Source: Rheinheimera mangrovi | GTDB lineage: Bacteria; Pseudomonadota; Gammaproteobacteria; Enterobacterales; Alteromonadaceae | Length of the DNA: 64,000 nt | Assembly: GCF_003990335.1 (NCBI RefSeq) | Contig: NZ_CP034683.1 | Coordinates: 2,711,501 to 2,775,500, forward strand | Direction: 5' to 3' | In this document: positions 63,588 to 64,000 of the stretch, piece after piece | Layout of the letters: each line of letters begins with the position of its first letter | Position numbering within the stretch: the first letter of the stretch is position 1 | Program-made: the position numbers and the translations under genes | Notes under the pieces: generated by a model | Told to the model about the DNA's origin: nothing | Seen by the model: only the letters and a program-made list of their open reading frames with translations | The model's database searches: none

Positions 63588-64000
63588 ATGAAAACTATAA
63601 AAACCACTCTGTTAGGCGGGCTCTTTATCTTCACACCGCTTGCCCATGCCGACTTTGTCGACGACTTTAATCATTCCGTTGCAGGCTGGCAAAGCCTGAC
63701 CGGAGATGGCGAGGCGCAGTTAACTTTTATCCCCATGGATGGCTTTGCCCGCATGCAGGTCGATGCCACTAAAGATCAGCACAATATCTATTGGACCATT
63801 ATCAAACGTGATGTTGCGCCCTCTTTGGATATGGAAAAGCTCAAAAGCCCGGACTACGAACTACGTGTGGAAGCGCGGGTTCGGGCCAGCCATGCGCCGC
63901 GCCGGGTCAACTTTATGATCAACACCCAGCGCACCACGGATTATCACCAACATTTACGCGAATATGATCTGGACCAGACCACAGACTGGCAAGTGATCAG
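63588..64000 (+). CDS. Secreted protein, start only (3' end outside window)
   Basis: Frame open from ATG 63588 to the right edge, 137 codons visible. A signal peptide about 1-22 (ends PLAHA) is followed by DFVDDFNHSVAGWQSLTGDG, a pattern seen at the start of secreted carbohydrate-binding or concanavalin-like beta-sandwich domains (DDF....GW), and further beta-strand-like sequence (ELRVEARVRAS, NFMINTQRTT). AGAGAA lies 8 bases before the ATG. Third secreted protein in the GH43/esterase neighbourhood, so a polysaccharide role is likely; family not identified. Confidence 0.75.
   Translation, partial: MKTIKTTLLGGLFIFTPLAHADFVDDFNHSVAGWQSLTGDGEAQLTFIPMDGFARMQVDATKDQHNIYWTIIKRDVAPSLDMEKLKSPDYELRVEARVRASHAPRRVNFMINTQRTTDYHQHLREYDLDQTTDWQVI

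Overview
The window reads as a 64-kb stretch of a gammaproteobacterial chromosome, most likely Rheinheimera or a close relative in the Alteromonadales/Chromatiaceae group. This placement rests on the fadIJ pair, maoP, a TonB2-type cluster (DUF3450-ttpC-exbB-exbD-tonB-TPR), a tktA-epd-pgk-fba glycolytic block divergent from metK, pilTU beside the yggS-proC-yggT-yggU-rdgB-hemW block, and an ERIC-like repeat. It is inference from gene content; no 16S rRNA gene is present.

Layout. 1-1441: 3' part of a PAS-GGDEF-EAL cyclic-di-GMP enzyme. 1558-4654: maoP, a small membrane protein and oligopeptidase B. 4855-8306: fadI-fadJ beta-oxidation operon, with FadR-like and PsrA-like palindromes upstream. 8512-15316: six-gene MoxR/DUF58/DUF4381/VWA/VWA-TPR/BatD operon. 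15483-18676: putP, an EAL-HDOD protein and a ComEA-like protein. 19114-21503: a PhoP/PhoQ-type two-component system plus an LprI-like protein, behind a candidate PhoP box. 21580-26254: yfcH, the ybbAP ABC exporter and tesA. 26430-27083: six tRNA genes (Ala-Glu-Glu-Glu-Glu-Ala, minus strand) behind a strong promoter. 27478-32444: the TonB2-type cluster. 32686-38195: fba, pgk, epd, tktA. 38548-39699: metK, whose terminator has been split by an IS1182-family element (39751-41368). 41547-46200: AbgT-type transporter, rsmE, gshB, yqgE, ruvX, DUF1653. 46336-50524: a soluble sensor kinase paired with a REC-PAS-GGDEF-EAL regulator. 50640-51746: a decayed accessory patch (MNT nucleotidyltransferase, stub of its partner, FRG-domain pseudogene). 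52071-58903: pilU/pilT divergent from the yggS-to-hemW genes. 58903-64000: ERIC-like element, DUF885 lipoprotein, then a carbohydrate locus (GH43, secreted esterase, start of another secreted protein) interspersed with REP-like hairpins.

Most of the window is conserved housekeeping sequence. The mobile or decaying parts are the IS in the metK terminator (its transposase carries a frameshift in a G-run), the MNT/FRG patch (one in-frame stop and one frameshift), and the dispersed repeats. Cyclic-di-GMP signalling is well represented (three EAL proteins). I found no CRISPR array, prophage or intact new defence system; the MNT/FRG patch is the closest thing to a former accessory system.
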